A stretch of DNA of 20,413 nucleotides from Desulfurellaceae bacterium (GCA_023128455.1 JAGMDW010000034.1:1-20413), one strand, 5' to 3'; positions 12,604 through 20,413 are shown, numbered from the stretch's first letter. Numbers and translations are program-made. Notes: generated by a model from the letters alone, not told the origin.

Positions 12604-13977
12604 ATGTTTTACCAAAGCACAAGGGGCAAAACAAAAAATATCTCATTTATACAAGCAGTAAAAATGGGTCTTGCCAATGATGGAGGTTTGCTCATTCCCC
12701 AATATATCCCTGTCATTAAAGAAGATCTCTCCCAACTCAATTTCAGAGAATTGACACTTTATTTAATGAAGATATATATCGGCGATGAGATAGAAGAAAG
12801 CACATTATGGGAGCTTATCCAAAAAAGTTATTCTTCTTTTGATACAGATGAGATCGTACCTATAATAAAAAAAGACGATATATACATTGCAGAACTATTC
12901 CACGGACCAACACTCGCCTTTAAAGATATCGCCTTGCAATTTTTGGGCAATCTATTTGAATACATTTTGCAAAGAGAAGAGAAAAAGATGAATATATTAG
13001 GGGCTACATCCGGCGATACGGGCAGTGCGGCTATAGAAGGGGTTAGAGGTAAAAAGAATATGAATATTTTCATTCTCTATCCCTATGGAAAAGTCAGCCC
13101 TATCCAGCAAAAACAAATGACTACAGTGGAAGAAAAAAATGTATTCTGCATTGCTATAAACGGCTCATTTGATGACTGCCAATACATTGTAAAAAAGATA
13201 TTCTCCGACATTCAATTTAAGCAGAAATATATGTTGGGGGCAGTAAATTCCATAAATTGGACACGCATTCTGGCTCAAATCATCTACTATTTTTATGCCT
13301 ATTTTCAGATTCATACCAAAGGTTCTGTTTATTTTAGTGTCCCCACAGGTAATTTCGGCAATATCTTTGCCGGTTTTATAGCCAAAAAAATGGGGCTTGA
13401 TATAGATAAACTCATCCTCGCTACAAATGAAAATGATATACTGTCAAAATTCGTAAATACAGGTATCTACAAAAAAGGTAAGGTTACAAATACCATAAGC
13501 CCTTCTATGGACATACAGATAGCCAGCAACTTTGAGCGCTATCTGTATTACCTATTTGATGAAAATGGTGAAAAAATAAGACACTTAATGAACACATTTT
13601 CTAAATATGGAGAGATAAAGATAGACAAACAAAAATTACAAACAGTACAAGCAGATTTCCTCTCTGCAAAAGCTACGGAAACGGAAACAACGGAGGAGAT
13701 AAGAAACTTTTACAAAGAAACGGGATATATTCTCGATCCCCACACCGCAGTTGGAGTGAAGGTAGGAAGACAGTTGCGAGACAAAGAAAAGCCATTAATT
13801 TGTTTAGCCACTGCCCATCCTGCAAAATTTCGAAAACCTGTGGAAAAAGGCACTGGCATGCTCCCGCCTATACCACCCTCTCTACAAAATATAGAAAAAA
13901 AGAAAGAAAAATTTACCGTTATCGATGCCTCCTTCGAACAGGTGAAAACATTTATCGAACAATATGCATTAAGATAA
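12604..13977 (+). CDS. thrC: Threonine synthase
   Basis: ThrC converts O-phospho-L-homoserine to threonine with PLP. The 457-aa protein shows the N-terminal FYQSTRG, GLANDGGLLIP (22-32), GPTLAFKDIALQF (101-113, with PLP lysine K107), GATSGDTGSAAIEG (133-146), the phosphate-cradle PTGNFGNIFAG (247-257) and LDPHTAVGV (377-385). The pattern and length fit the E. coli/yeast-like ThrC group rather than the shorter Bacillus form. No homoserine pathway genes adjoin it. No Shine-Dalgarno precedes the ATG. It is followed by a separate promoter for the trehalose operon. Confidence 0.95.
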   Translation: MFYQSTRGKTKNISFIQAVKMGLANDGGLLIPQYIPVIKEDLSQLNFRELTLYLMKIYIGDEIEESTLWELIQKSYSSFDTDEIVPIIKKDDIYIAELFHGPTLAFKDIALQFLGNLFEYILQREEKKMNILGATSGDTGSAAIEGVRGKKNMNIFILYPYGKVSPIQQKQMTTVEEKNVFCIAINGSFDDCQYIVKKIFSDIQFKQKYMLGAVNSINWTRILAQIIYYFYAYFQIHTKGSVYFSVPTGNFGNIFAGFIAKKMGLDIDKLILATNENDILSKFVNTGIYKKGKVTNTISPSMDIQIASNFERYLYYLFDENGEKIRHLMNTFSKYGEIKIDKQKLQTVQADFLSAKATETETTEEIRNFYKETGYILDPHTAVGVKVGRQLRDKEKPLICLATAHPAKFRKPVEKGTGMLPPIPPSLQNIEKKKEKFTVIDASFEQVKTFIEQYALR

Positions 13978-13978
13978 A

Positions 13979-14007
13979 TTGACAGCTATTTAAAAAACAA
14001 ATAGAAT
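13979..14007 (+). promoter_or_regulatory. Promoter for the trehalose operon (leaderless)
   Basis: A perfect TTGACA (13979-13984), a 17-nt spacer and TAGAAT (14002-14007, five of six) end 7 nt before the otsA ATG at 14015. The expected start falls at or just before the ATG, and no Shine-Dalgarno is present. Confidence 0.75.
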
Positions 14008-14014
14008 AACAAAG

Positions 14015-15496
14015 ATGGCATGGGACAAAGATAATTTAAAAAAAATAGTCAAAGCAAAAATAGGGTCATATAAGTTTATAATCGTATCCAACAGAGAACC
14101 TTACATTCATAGATTCTTTGAAGATGAAATCAGGTGTGTTACGCCAGTCAGCGGCATGGCACTGGTATTAAACATTGTAATGCAGATTTGTGGAGGAATA
14201 TGGGTTGCTCACGGCTCCGGTGAAGCAGATAAAGATGTAGTGGATTTCAACGACCACATTCAGGTTCCGCCAGAAAACCCAAATTATACCTTGAGAAGAG
14301 TCTGGTTAACCAAAGAGGAAATGAACGGTTACTATTTTGGATTTGCCAATGAAGGGCTATGGCCAATCTGTCACAACGCCTATACCAGGCCTATTTTCAG
14401 AAAATCGGACTGGGATATGTACCGAAAAGTAAATGAAAAATTCGCCAAAATTATACTGGAAGAAATGGATGATAATGAAGGTTTTGTTTTTATTCAGGAT
14501 TATCATTTCACCCTACTTTCTAAAATTCTCAAAGATAAAAGACCAGACATCACAGTTGCTCAATTTTGGCATATTCCCTGGCCCAATGAAGAAACCTTTA
14601 GAATATGCCCCTGGGGTGATGAAATATTAGAGGGTCTTCTGGGAAACGATCTTTTAGGATTCCATATTCGCCATCACTGTCAAAATTTCTTAGATACAGT
14701 AGATCATTCCATTGAAGCAAAAGTGGATTGGGAAAAATCTTCTATAACTCATAACGAGAAAGAAACACTGATCAGACCATTTCCCATAAGTGTGGATTTC
14801 AAAAAAATAGAAAATATGTCAAGGCAGGCAGAAGTTGAAGAAAATATCAAAAGAATAAAAAAAGATCGCAGATTAAAGAATAGACTTATAGGAATAGGTG
14901 TAGATAGAATCGATTACACAAAGGGTATCTTAGAGCGATTTAAGGCAATTGACAGATTTTTTGAAAAATATCCCCAATATCTCGGCCGCTTCAGCTTCCT
15001 CCAATTAGGTCCCCTTTCTCGCATTCATCTTCAACAGTACAAAAACTATAATGACGAAGTATATCACCTGATGGTTGAAATTAACGAAAAATACCAGTTC
15101 AAAGATTGGCAGCCTATTATATTGCGCAAGACTTATTTCTCTCAAGAAGACCTGATAAACTACTATCGCCTGGCAGATATATGCATTGTCAGCTCTCTTC
15201 ACGACGGGATGAATCTCGTTGCCAAGGAATTTGTTGCATCCAGATGGGACAATGATGGTGTTTTAATTCTAAGTAGATTTACTGGCTCCGCTCGCGAGTT
15301 GGAGACAGCGTTACTTATAAATCCTTTCGCTACAGACCAATTTGCAGATACAATAAAAGAAGCATTGGAGATGGATGAAGAGGAAAAGAAAAAAAGAATG
15401 CAGAGAATGAGAGAAATTGTGGAAGAAAACAACATCTATCGTTGGACGGCTAAGATTTTATCCGAGATTTTTAAACTTGGTTTGGAAGAAATTTAA
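14015..15496 (+). CDS. otsA: Trehalose-6-phosphate synthase (GT20)
   Basis: OtsA joins a nucleotide-activated glucose to glucose-6-phosphate. The 493-aa GT20 protein has SNREPY (25-30), QDYHFTLLSK (161-170, D162), FWHIPWPNEE (184-193, H186), GVDRIDYTKGI (295-305, R298 and K303) and SLHDGMNLVAKEF (394-406, D397 and E405), followed by LSRFTGSARELE. The catalytic and donor-binding residues of E. coli OtsA appear conserved. The N-terminal glycine loop is altered (PVSGMA instead of GGL), and FWHIPWPN replaces HTPFPS, as in a broad bacterial subgroup annotated as T6P synthase. A glucosylglycerol-phosphate synthase is a less likely alternative, since otsB lies in the operon. It is the first gene of a four-gene operon. 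Confidence 0.88.
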   Translation: MAWDKDNLKKIVKAKIGSYKFIIVSNREPYIHRFFEDEIRCVTPVSGMALVLNIVMQICGGIWVAHGSGEADKDVVDFNDHIQVPPENPNYTLRRVWLTKEEMNGYYFGFANEGLWPICHNAYTRPIFRKSDWDMYRKVNEKFAKIILEEMDDNEGFVFIQDYHFTLLSKILKDKRPDITVAQFWHIPWPNEETFRICPWGDEILEGLLGNDLLGFHIRHHCQNFLDTVDHSIEAKVDWEKSSITHNEKETLIRPFPISVDFKKIENMSRQAEVEENIKRIKKDRRLKNRLIGIGVDRIDYTKGILERFKAIDRFFEKYPQYLGRFSFLQLGPLSRIHLQQYKNYNDEVYHLMVEINEKYQFKDWQPIILRKTYFSQEDLINYYRLADICIVSSLHDGMNLVAKEFVASRWDNDGVLILSRFTGSARELETALLINPFATDQFADTIKEALEMDEEEKKKRMQRMREIVEENNIYRWTAKILSEIFKLGLEEI

Positions 15497-15497
15497 A

Positions 15498-16136
15498 ATG
15501 AGCGAACCCTTTTACTTTTATACCCAATTTAATCTGGTAGAAATTTTAAACAAAAAATCCAAAAATGTAATGGAACTCCTGGAGGGAATAAAGGTTGTCC
15601 CCGACTCCTCTATCTTTTACCACACCCATAAATTCTTAGAGCAGCATCACTATCTATTACCCGAACCAGCCAATGATTTTGCTTACTGGATCAGCGATGT
15701 ACTGGAGGAAAATACCTTGGGAGAAGAAATTGGCAGTATAGATATAATCGACTTTCCAAGTATAAAAGAGTTGAGAAATGGATTTATTAAAATCTTAAAA
15801 GAGCGTACAAACAAAGGCAAACCGGCCAGAATTTGTCCGGAAGGCAGCGAATTTCATTTTATGGCTTGTAAAACATTTATTTTACCCGCACCTTATGTTG
15901 CTCACGATCTGGAAGAATTCAAAGAAATCTTGAAGAAGATAACAAAGAGTTCTCTTTACTTTCACATCTTTGAGGCGCGGATAAGGTTGGGAAAAGTGGA
16001 TAACGACTTTTCCAGATGGCTAAGAGACTTAGGCAAGGATAAAATCGCCGCAGAAATTTCTCGCTTAGACCCTTACACATATACATTGGAAGGATTGAGG
16101 GAAAAGATAATCTCTATTATCTGCAAGGAAAACTAA
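15498..16136 (+). CDS. DUF5752 family protein with internal duplication
   Basis: From the ATG at 15498, 1 nt after the otsA stop, the product has 212 aa and begins MSEPFYFYTQFNLVEIL. A longer in-frame start at 15417 lies inside otsA and is rejected. It resembles DUF5752, a family I associate with trehalose and glycosyltransferase gene sets; its function is not established. It is soluble. Two halves look alike. Residues 37-101 hold SSIFYHTHKFLE, NDFAYWISDVL and a GEEIGSID stretch. Residues 151-208 hold SSLYFHIFEARI, NDFSRWLRDLG and an AAEISRLD stretch. Each half is preceded by an aromatic strand (FYFYTQF; FHFMACKTF). A regulator or scaffold for the flanking GT20 and GT4 enzymes is inferred from its position only. 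Confidence 0.75.
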   Translation: MSEPFYFYTQFNLVEILNKKSKNVMELLEGIKVVPDSSIFYHTHKFLEQHHYLLPEPANDFAYWISDVLEENTLGEEIGSIDIIDFPSIKELRNGFIKILKERTNKGKPARICPEGSEFHFMACKTFILPAPYVAHDLEEFKEILKKITKSSLYFHIFEARIRLGKVDNDFSRWLRDLGKDKIAAEISRLDPYTYTLEGLREKIISIICKEN

Positions 16137-16139
16137 AAA

Positions 16140-17360
16140 ATGACTAAATTAGACGAATATAGAAAAATTGCTGGAGATAATGTAATTGATGAGTTGCACT
16201 TTTTAGCAAGTAGGGTTTCTGGAAAGACGATTCAAAATATAAATTCCACCGCTGTGGGCGGTGGAGTGGCAGAGATACTAAGCAGAATAATGCCACTTTT
16301 GAAAGAATTGGGTGTGGATATAGGATGGAGCGTTATAAAAGGTGATGAAAAATTCTTTGTGATAAGTAAAAAGATACACAATGCCCTTCATTCTGCAAGG
16401 GTAGAAATTACAAATGATGACTTGAATTACTTTTTGGATGTCAATCAAAAAAACGCAGAGGAAATAAACTTCTACGGTGACATAATATTTGTTCATGATC
16501 CTCAACCTGCTGCACTTATTAAAAAGAGAGAAAAAATAGGAAAGAATTGGATTTGGCGATGTCATATCGACTTTTCTAATCCCAATAAGCGTATTTGGTC
16601 ATTTCTAAAAAGTTACATTGAAAAATATGACACCGTTGTCTTCTCCGCCCCTACATTTGGCCGAAATATTTCTACAAAACAGATTCTCATCTCTCCCTCC
16701 ATAGATCCTTTGAGTGAGAAAAATAGAGATTTATCCGCAAAATTCATAGACTCTGTTTTTGAAGGATATGGTATCGATAGAGAAAAACCCATTATAACCC
16801 AAATTTCAAGGTTTGATTATTTAAAAGATCCTATAGGTGTAATAAGAGCCTATCGTCTTGTAAAAAAACACATAGATTGTCAACTCGTTTTGGCTGGGGG
16901 TGGAGCAACAGACGATCCAGAAGGTAAAAAGGTACTTAAGGCAGTGACAGAAGAAGCAAAAGAAGACAAGGATATATTCGTATTACACCTTTCTCCTGCT
17001 TCTCATATAGAGATAAACGCACTACAAAGAGGTTCAACCATTATACTCCAGAAATCCTTACGGGAGGGCTTTGGACTTACCGTTTCCGAGGCTTTATGGA
17101 AGGCAAAACCGGTAATTGCATCTGCTGTGGGAGGCATACCATTACAAATTATACACAGATATTCTGGCATCCTAACCCATACCATAGAGGGAACAGCTTA
17201 CTGGATAAAACAGCTCTTAAACGATCCCGAATATGCAAAAAAGTTAGGGGAAAACGGAAGAGAACATATAAAGGACAATTTTCTTATTACCAGACACATT
17301 CGTGATTATCTTTTGTTATTTTTATCATTGTATTATAAGAAAGACATAGTATATCTGTGA
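16140..17360 (+). CDS. treT: Trehalose synthase TreT (GT4)
   Basis: TreT makes trehalose directly from NDP-glucose and glucose, reversibly in Thermococcus and Pyrococcus. The 406-aa protein shows STAVGGGVAEIL (36-47), HDPQP (119-123), WRCHIDFSNPN (139-149), SRFDYLKDPIGVI (223-235), GGGATDDPEG (253-262) and QKSLREGFGLTVSEALWK (304-321), which holds the GT4 E-x7-E pair (E309, E317). These are the characteristic TreT blocks. It lies 3 nt after the DUF5752 gene and shares 4 nt (GTGA) with otsB, so all four genes should be translated together. Its coexistence with otsA and otsB gives two routes to trehalose in one operon. A related GT4 specificity remains possible. Confidence 0.85.
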   Translation: MTKLDEYRKIAGDNVIDELHFLASRVSGKTIQNINSTAVGGGVAEILSRIMPLLKELGVDIGWSVIKGDEKFFVISKKIHNALHSARVEITNDDLNYFLDVNQKNAEEINFYGDIIFVHDPQPAALIKKREKIGKNWIWRCHIDFSNPNKRIWSFLKSYIEKYDTVVFSAPTFGRNISTKQILISPSIDPLSEKNRDLSAKFIDSVFEGYGIDREKPIITQISRFDYLKDPIGVIRAYRLVKKHIDCQLVLAGGGATDDPEGKKVLKAVTEEAKEDKDIFVLHLSPASHIEINALQRGSTIILQKSLREGFGLTVSEALWKAKPVIASAVGGIPLQIIHRYSGILTHTIEGTAYWIKQLLNDPEYAKKLGENGREHIKDNFLITRHIRDYLLLFLSLYYKKDIVYL

Positions 17361-18139
17361 AAAAATATCTGTTTGATCGTCTTAGAGAAATATCAAATAA
17401 AATAAGAAACACCGATCATATTTTACTATACTTGGACTATGACGGAACACTCGTGCCTATCTGTAAAAACCCATCATTAGCTAAACTTTCACCCGAAACA
17501 AAAGAGTTGTTGACTGATCTTTCTCAAAATCCATGTATCTCCATGAACATTATCAGTGGTCGTTCATTAAATGAGATTAAAAAACTGATAGGTATTGAAA
17601 ATATACTCTATGCAGGAAACCACGGTTTTGAAATCTCCTATAAACAACATCATTGGGTACATCCTGAAGCAGAAAGAATAAAGCCCATTCTAAAAAATGT
17701 TGTAAAAGAATTAAAGGCACAATTAAATACAATAGATGGTGTTTTAATTGAAGACAAAGGCTTGACTCTAAGTATCCATTACCGCAATGTTGCGGGAAAG
17801 TCGGCAAAAGACATTGAAAAAATCATTCAGGACATCGTCAATCCTTATCGGGAGACATTAAGAATAACCTCCGGGAAAAAGGTTTATGAGGTAAGGCCAA
17901 AAATCGATTGGGATAAGGGGAAGGCAATAATAAAAATGCAACAAATGCTTAATCTAAAGGAAGAAATACTAAAGATTTACATAGGCGATGACAAAACCGA
18001 CGAAGATGCATTTAAGATACTAAGAGAAAATGATATATCCATTGTAGTCGGTTATAAAAAGTATTCAAAAGCGCATTATTTCTGCAAGAATAGCAAAGAA
18101 GTTATACTGTTTCTAAGGCACTTAAAGTCTCTATACTAA
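17357..18139 (+). CDS. otsB: Trehalose-6-phosphate phosphatase (HAD superfamily)
   Basis: OtsB removes phosphate from trehalose-6-phosphate. The 260-aa HAD enzyme has LDYDGTL at 26-32 (nucleophile D27, acid/base D29), ISGRS at 66-70, AGNHGFEI at 86-93, RPKIDWDKGKA at 180-190 and GDDKTDEDAF at 210-219. The GTG start at 17357 overlaps the treT TGA in a GTGA junction, the usual sign of translational coupling. The product length is typical of stand-alone OtsB. It closes the trehalose operon. I find no clear intrinsic terminator in the 69-nt gap before the next gene, which has its own promoter. Confidence 0.92.
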   Translation: MKKYLFDRLREISNKIRNTDHILLYLDYDGTLVPICKNPSLAKLSPETKELLTDLSQNPCISMNIISGRSLNEIKKLIGIENILYAGNHGFEISYKQHHWVHPEAERIKPILKNVVKELKAQLNTIDGVLIEDKGLTLSIHYRNVAGKSAKDIEKIIQDIVNPYRETLRITSGKKVYEVRPKIDWDKGKAIIKMQQMLNLKEEILKIYIGDDKTDEDAFKILRENDISIVVGYKKYSKAHYFCKNSKEVILFLRHLKSLY

Positions 18140-18145
18140 CTGAAT

Positions 18146-18174
18146 TTGACAGGCACAATAAAAATAAATAAAAT
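18146..18174 (+). promoter_or_regulatory. Sigma-70-type promoter for the KamA operon
   Basis: A perfect TTGACA (18146-18151), a 17-nt spacer and TAAAAT (18169-18174, five of six) precede the gene. The predicted start near 18181 leaves a leader of about 28 nt containing AAAAGG (18196-18201), 7 nt before the GTG start at 18209. Confidence 0.7.
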
Positions 18175-18208
18175 AGAAAAAAACTAACTAAAAGGAAAAG
18201 GAAAATAC

Positions 18209-19351
18209 GTGAAGAAGATTAGGTATATTACTGATGTTTTGCAGCTTACTCAAATTCCCATTGAGCAGCGGCGAATGTTAAAGAAAGTTACAAAAAAATT
18301 TGCATTTAGAGCTAATGATTATTACTTATCCTTAATCGATTGGTCAAATGAAGATGACCCTATCAGACGAATAATTGTTCCCAATGAAAGAGAATTGATA
18401 CCGTGGGGCAAGCTTGATGCCTCCGAAGAGGCACATTATGCAAAAGCAGTGGGATTAGAACACAAATATCCAGATACAGCTCTTTTACTTGTCAATAATA
18501 TATGCGGAGGATTCTGTCGTTTTTGCTTTCGTAAGCGCTTATTTATGAATGGAGACAGTGAGGTAACTCACAATATTTCTCCAAGTATACAATATATCCG
18601 CAATCATCCTGAGATTAGCAATGTTCTTTTATCGGGTGGTGATCCACTGATTATGTCTACAGAAAAATTGGAGAGCATCATACGAAAAATACGTTGCATT
18701 GAACATGTAAAGATTATTCGTATAGGGACAAAAATACCTGCTTACAATCCATACAGGATCACAGAAGATCCATCTTTAACTGAGATGCTGAGCCGATACA
18801 GTTTACCTCAAAAACGCATCTATATAATGGCAAATTTCAATCATCCCAGAGAGTTAACTCCTATTAGCATTGATGCCATTACACGGCTATTAGAAGCAGG
18901 TACAGTTGTCGTCAATCAAACACCACTTATCAGAGGAGTTAACGATAACCCTGATACTTTAGCAGAACTATTTCGTAGTCTTTCCTTTATGGGTATATCT
19001 TCATACTATGTATTTCAGTGCCGCCCTACATTAGGAAACAGAATTTATGCCGTGCCAGTAGCTGAATCCTATGAGATATTCAAGAAAGCAAAAGCACGGA
19101 CTTCTGGCTTAGCCGGAACGGCACGCTTTATAATGTCTCATTCTACAGGAAAGATTGAAGTAGCGGGAACAACGCCAGAACACATTCATATGCAATATCA
19201 TCGTTCCGCAAGTCCGGAAAATACATCACAATTTATGGTTTTCAAAATAAAGAAAGATGCTTACTGGTTTGATGATTTTCTAAAAACTTCAATGAACACA
19301 GAACAAACAATTTCTTATAGATGGCTTAGTAGAATGGAAAAAAATAAATAG
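18209..19351 (+). CDS. KamA-family radical SAM aminomutase with altered substrate site
   Basis: The 380-aa protein belongs to the lysine 2,3-aminomutase family, which uses SAM, a [4Fe-4S] cluster and PLP to move an amino group between carbons 2 and 3. It has CGGFCRFCFRKR (C99, C103, C106; R108 matches the carboxylate-binding Arg of KAM), LSGGDPL (141-147), VVNQTPLIRGVND (234-246) and a PLP lysine candidate K315 in HSTGK. The two aspartates that hold the lysine side-chain amine in Clostridium KAM are missing. The first aligns with R272 (QCRP instead of CDL) and the second with M309 or S310. Lysine is therefore an unlikely substrate. An Arg at the first site recalls the Lys of glutamate 2,3-aminomutase and might hold an acidic side chain. 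The GTG start has a good Shine-Dalgarno. Confidence 0.85.
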   Translation: MKKIRYITDVLQLTQIPIEQRRMLKKVTKKFAFRANDYYLSLIDWSNEDDPIRRIIVPNERELIPWGKLDASEEAHYAKAVGLEHKYPDTALLLVNNICGGFCRFCFRKRLFMNGDSEVTHNISPSIQYIRNHPEISNVLLSGGDPLIMSTEKLESIIRKIRCIEHVKIIRIGTKIPAYNPYRITEDPSLTEMLSRYSLPQKRIYIMANFNHPRELTPISIDAITRLLEAGTVVVNQTPLIRGVNDNPDTLAELFRSLSFMGISSYYVFQCRPTLGNRIYAVPVAESYEIFKKAKARTSGLAGTARFIMSHSTGKIEVAGTTPEHIHMQYHRSASPENTSQFMVFKIKKDAYWFDDFLKTSMNTEQTISYRWLSRMEKNK

Positions 19352-19362
19352 CAATCTATAAA

Positions 19363-20067
19363 ATGAGCATGATTGAAGAGTTAAAGGAAAATTTTATAAA
19401 CATCATAGAAGAAAATAATCTTAAGCATGAAGATATTGAAATTAAAACCTGTCTATCTTCACCACACGAAAAAGAAATATTGATAGAAGCAGATTTTAAA
19501 GGGAATAAGGGACAAGCATTTACTGAAGAGGGTTTAGAAATTCAAGGAAAGATAGATGATATTTTGAATATAGATTTAAATACATCTAAAAATCGCGCAT
19601 TATTTATAGCTTCTATCAATGCTGTTCTGAGATATTTAAACTTATTACAAGGAACTGTTCATTGTAATGTTGAAGAGGCTAAAAGATGTGCACAAAAGAT
19701 GGCTGATAGTTTTTCTCGTAGATATGGTATGTTTCTTACCATAGGGATGGTAGGGTTTCAACCTTTCATCGCTGAAGCTCTAATAAAAAAAATAGGGAAA
19801 GAAAATATAAGGATATGCGATAAAAATAATGCTAATAAAAACTTCTACGATGTTTTAATAGAAGACGAAAAAAACATGAAGAATATTGTAGCAGGTTCTT
19901 TCTTAACTTTGGCAAAGGGCAATGCAATTGTTGATGGGAAAATCGATGAAATAATAAAGACATTTAAAGAAGACAACAAAAGCAGAATTGTCATATTCTA
20001 TGGTGTAACCATTGCCTCAACCCAAAAACTTTTGGGTTTAAAGAGGATATGTTTTGAGTCGCATTGA
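19363..20067 (+). CDS. DUF364/Rossmann-like domain protein
   Basis: The 234-aa protein resembles Rossmann-like proteins related to DUF364 (putative heavy-metal chelation). It has GQAFTEEGLEIQGKIDDIL (50-68), FIASINAVLRYL (81-92), TVHC (98-101), TIGMVGFQPFIAEALIKK (126-143), and a final FYGVTIASTQKLLGLKRICF (212-231). Conserved cysteines are C101, C109 and C230. The role is unknown; relatives often occur with molybdenum or tungsten cofactor genes. That fits the next gene, a MoeA-like protein, whose start lies inside this one (14-nt overlap). It follows the KamA gene by 11 nt without a clear Shine-Dalgarno. A second ATG two codons in is an equally possible start. Confidence 0.7.
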   Translation: MSMIEELKENFINIIEENNLKHEDIEIKTCLSSPHEKEILIEADFKGNKGQAFTEEGLEIQGKIDDILNIDLNTSKNRALFIASINAVLRYLNLLQGTVHCNVEEAKRCAQKMADSFSRRYGMFLTIGMVGFQPFIAEALIKKIGKENIRICDKNNANKNFYDVLIEDEKNMKNIVAGSFLTLAKGNAIVDGKIDEIIKTFKEDNKSRIVIFYGVTIASTQKLLGLKRICFESH

Positions 20068-20413
20068 AAAAATCAAAATAGAGCAAGCAATTGGTAAGAC
20101 ATTAGTCCATGATGTAACACTTATAGACATAGAACAGAAACTTAAAGGTCCTGTATTTAAAAAGGGACATATAATCCAGGAACAAGATATTGAGAAATTC
20201 AAGCGTTTAGGGAAAGAATATGTATATATCATCAATCTTTCACCCGATGAAATACACGAAGACGATGCGGCAATTGAATTAGCCGAAAGTTTAATGAGAG
20301 AAGGAACATACAGAGACAGGCAGCCTTCAGAAGGAAAGATAAACATATACTCTTCTTTCAAAGGATTGACAAAAATAGACAGAGAAAAACTCCTTCAATT
20401 CAATCTCTTAAAG
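20054..20413 (+). CDS. MoeA-like molybdopterin-binding protein, N-terminal part (runs off the window)
   Basis: A 120-codon open frame starts at TTG 20054, 6 nt after AGAGGA, and stays open to the window edge. It begins LSRIEKIKIEQAIGKTLVHD (first residue read as Met). It continues with KGPVFKKGHII, a LGKEYVYI strand, HEDDAA and PSEGKINIYS. This pattern matches the N-terminal region of proteins annotated as molybdopterin-binding (MoeA/MoaB-like), which normally continue with a MoCF domain beyond the edge. The first ATG nearby (20049) hits a stop after one codon, so TTG is preferred. The overlap with the DUF364 gene implies a coupled operon. A general MoeA role in molybdenum insertion cannot be claimed without the missing part. 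Confidence 0.7.
   Translation, partial: MSRIEKIKIEQAIGKTLVHDVTLIDIEQKLKGPVFKKGHIIQEQDIEKFKRLGKEYVYIINLSPDEIHEDDAAIELAESLMREGTYRDRQPSEGKINIYSSFKGLTKIDREKLLQFNLLK

Noticed and set aside
15417..15497. 27-residue N-terminal extension of the DUF5752 protein
   Set aside because: It lies inside the otsA coding region. The ATG at 15498, 1 nt after the otsA stop, gives the natural family N terminus.
20038..20361. Minus-strand frame of 107 aa at the right edge
   Set aside because: It is antisense to the MoeA-like gene, whose plus-strand frame has recognisable family motifs and a Shine-Dalgarno.

Overview
This is a 20.4 kb chromosomal segment of an AT-rich bacterium. It is densely coding and carries housekeeping genes, five tRNA genes and two compact metabolic operons. 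I see no phage, transposase or CRISPR. Bacterial hallmarks are sigma-70-type promoters with perfect TTGACA boxes, RnhB/QueH, a RodZ-like HTH-25 protein, UvrD, RluB/RsuA and MscS. DUF4416, DUF2914, DUF5752, a short archaeal/Thermotoga-type AhcY and an archaeal-type TreT point to an uncultivated, probably anaerobic lineage. I cannot name the phylum from sequence alone.

Layout. (1) 1-321: the tail of an upstream gene, a 52-codon minus-strand gene too short for usual ORF cut-offs, and two divergent promoters that share a -35 box. (2) 322-6310, plus strand: six genes that overlap or nearly abut, namely a DUF89 protein, an RNase HII-QueH fusion, an APH/AAA bifunctional kinase, an MscS channel, a DUF4416 protein and an HTH-25/TM/DUF2914 protein. 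(3) 6311-9434, minus strand: a UvrD/PcrA-like helicase behind tRNA-Gly(CCC), and a pseudouridine synthase behind tRNA-Gly(GCC), tRNA-Cys and tRNA-Leu(UAA). Each tRNA unit has a strong promoter, and both promoters carry a related two-hairpin repeat. (4) 9595-9942, plus strand: a small three-helix membrane protein with its own promoter and a bidirectional terminator. (5) 9985-12513, minus strand: tRNA-Leu(CAG), metK and ahcY, the SAM synthesis and recycling pair. (6) 12604-13977: thrC. (7) 14015-18139: a trehalose operon with otsA, DUF5752, treT and otsB, encoding both the OtsAB and TreT routes. (8) 18209-20413: a KamA-family radical SAM aminomutase, a DUF364/Rossmann-like protein and the start of a MoeA-like molybdopterin-binding protein that runs off the window.

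How the genes fit together. Osmotic or desiccation stress is a possible theme: trehalose by two routes, an MscS channel, and a KamA homologue whose lysine-side-chain aspartates appear replaced (one by Arg), which suggests a beta-amino acid other than beta-lysine. MetK supplies SAM for KamA, and AhcY clears S-adenosylhomocysteine. Several plus-strand promoters place their -10 box only 6-11 nt before the start codon with no Shine-Dalgarno, so leaderless mRNAs are likely. All three tRNA units lead directly into protein genes.
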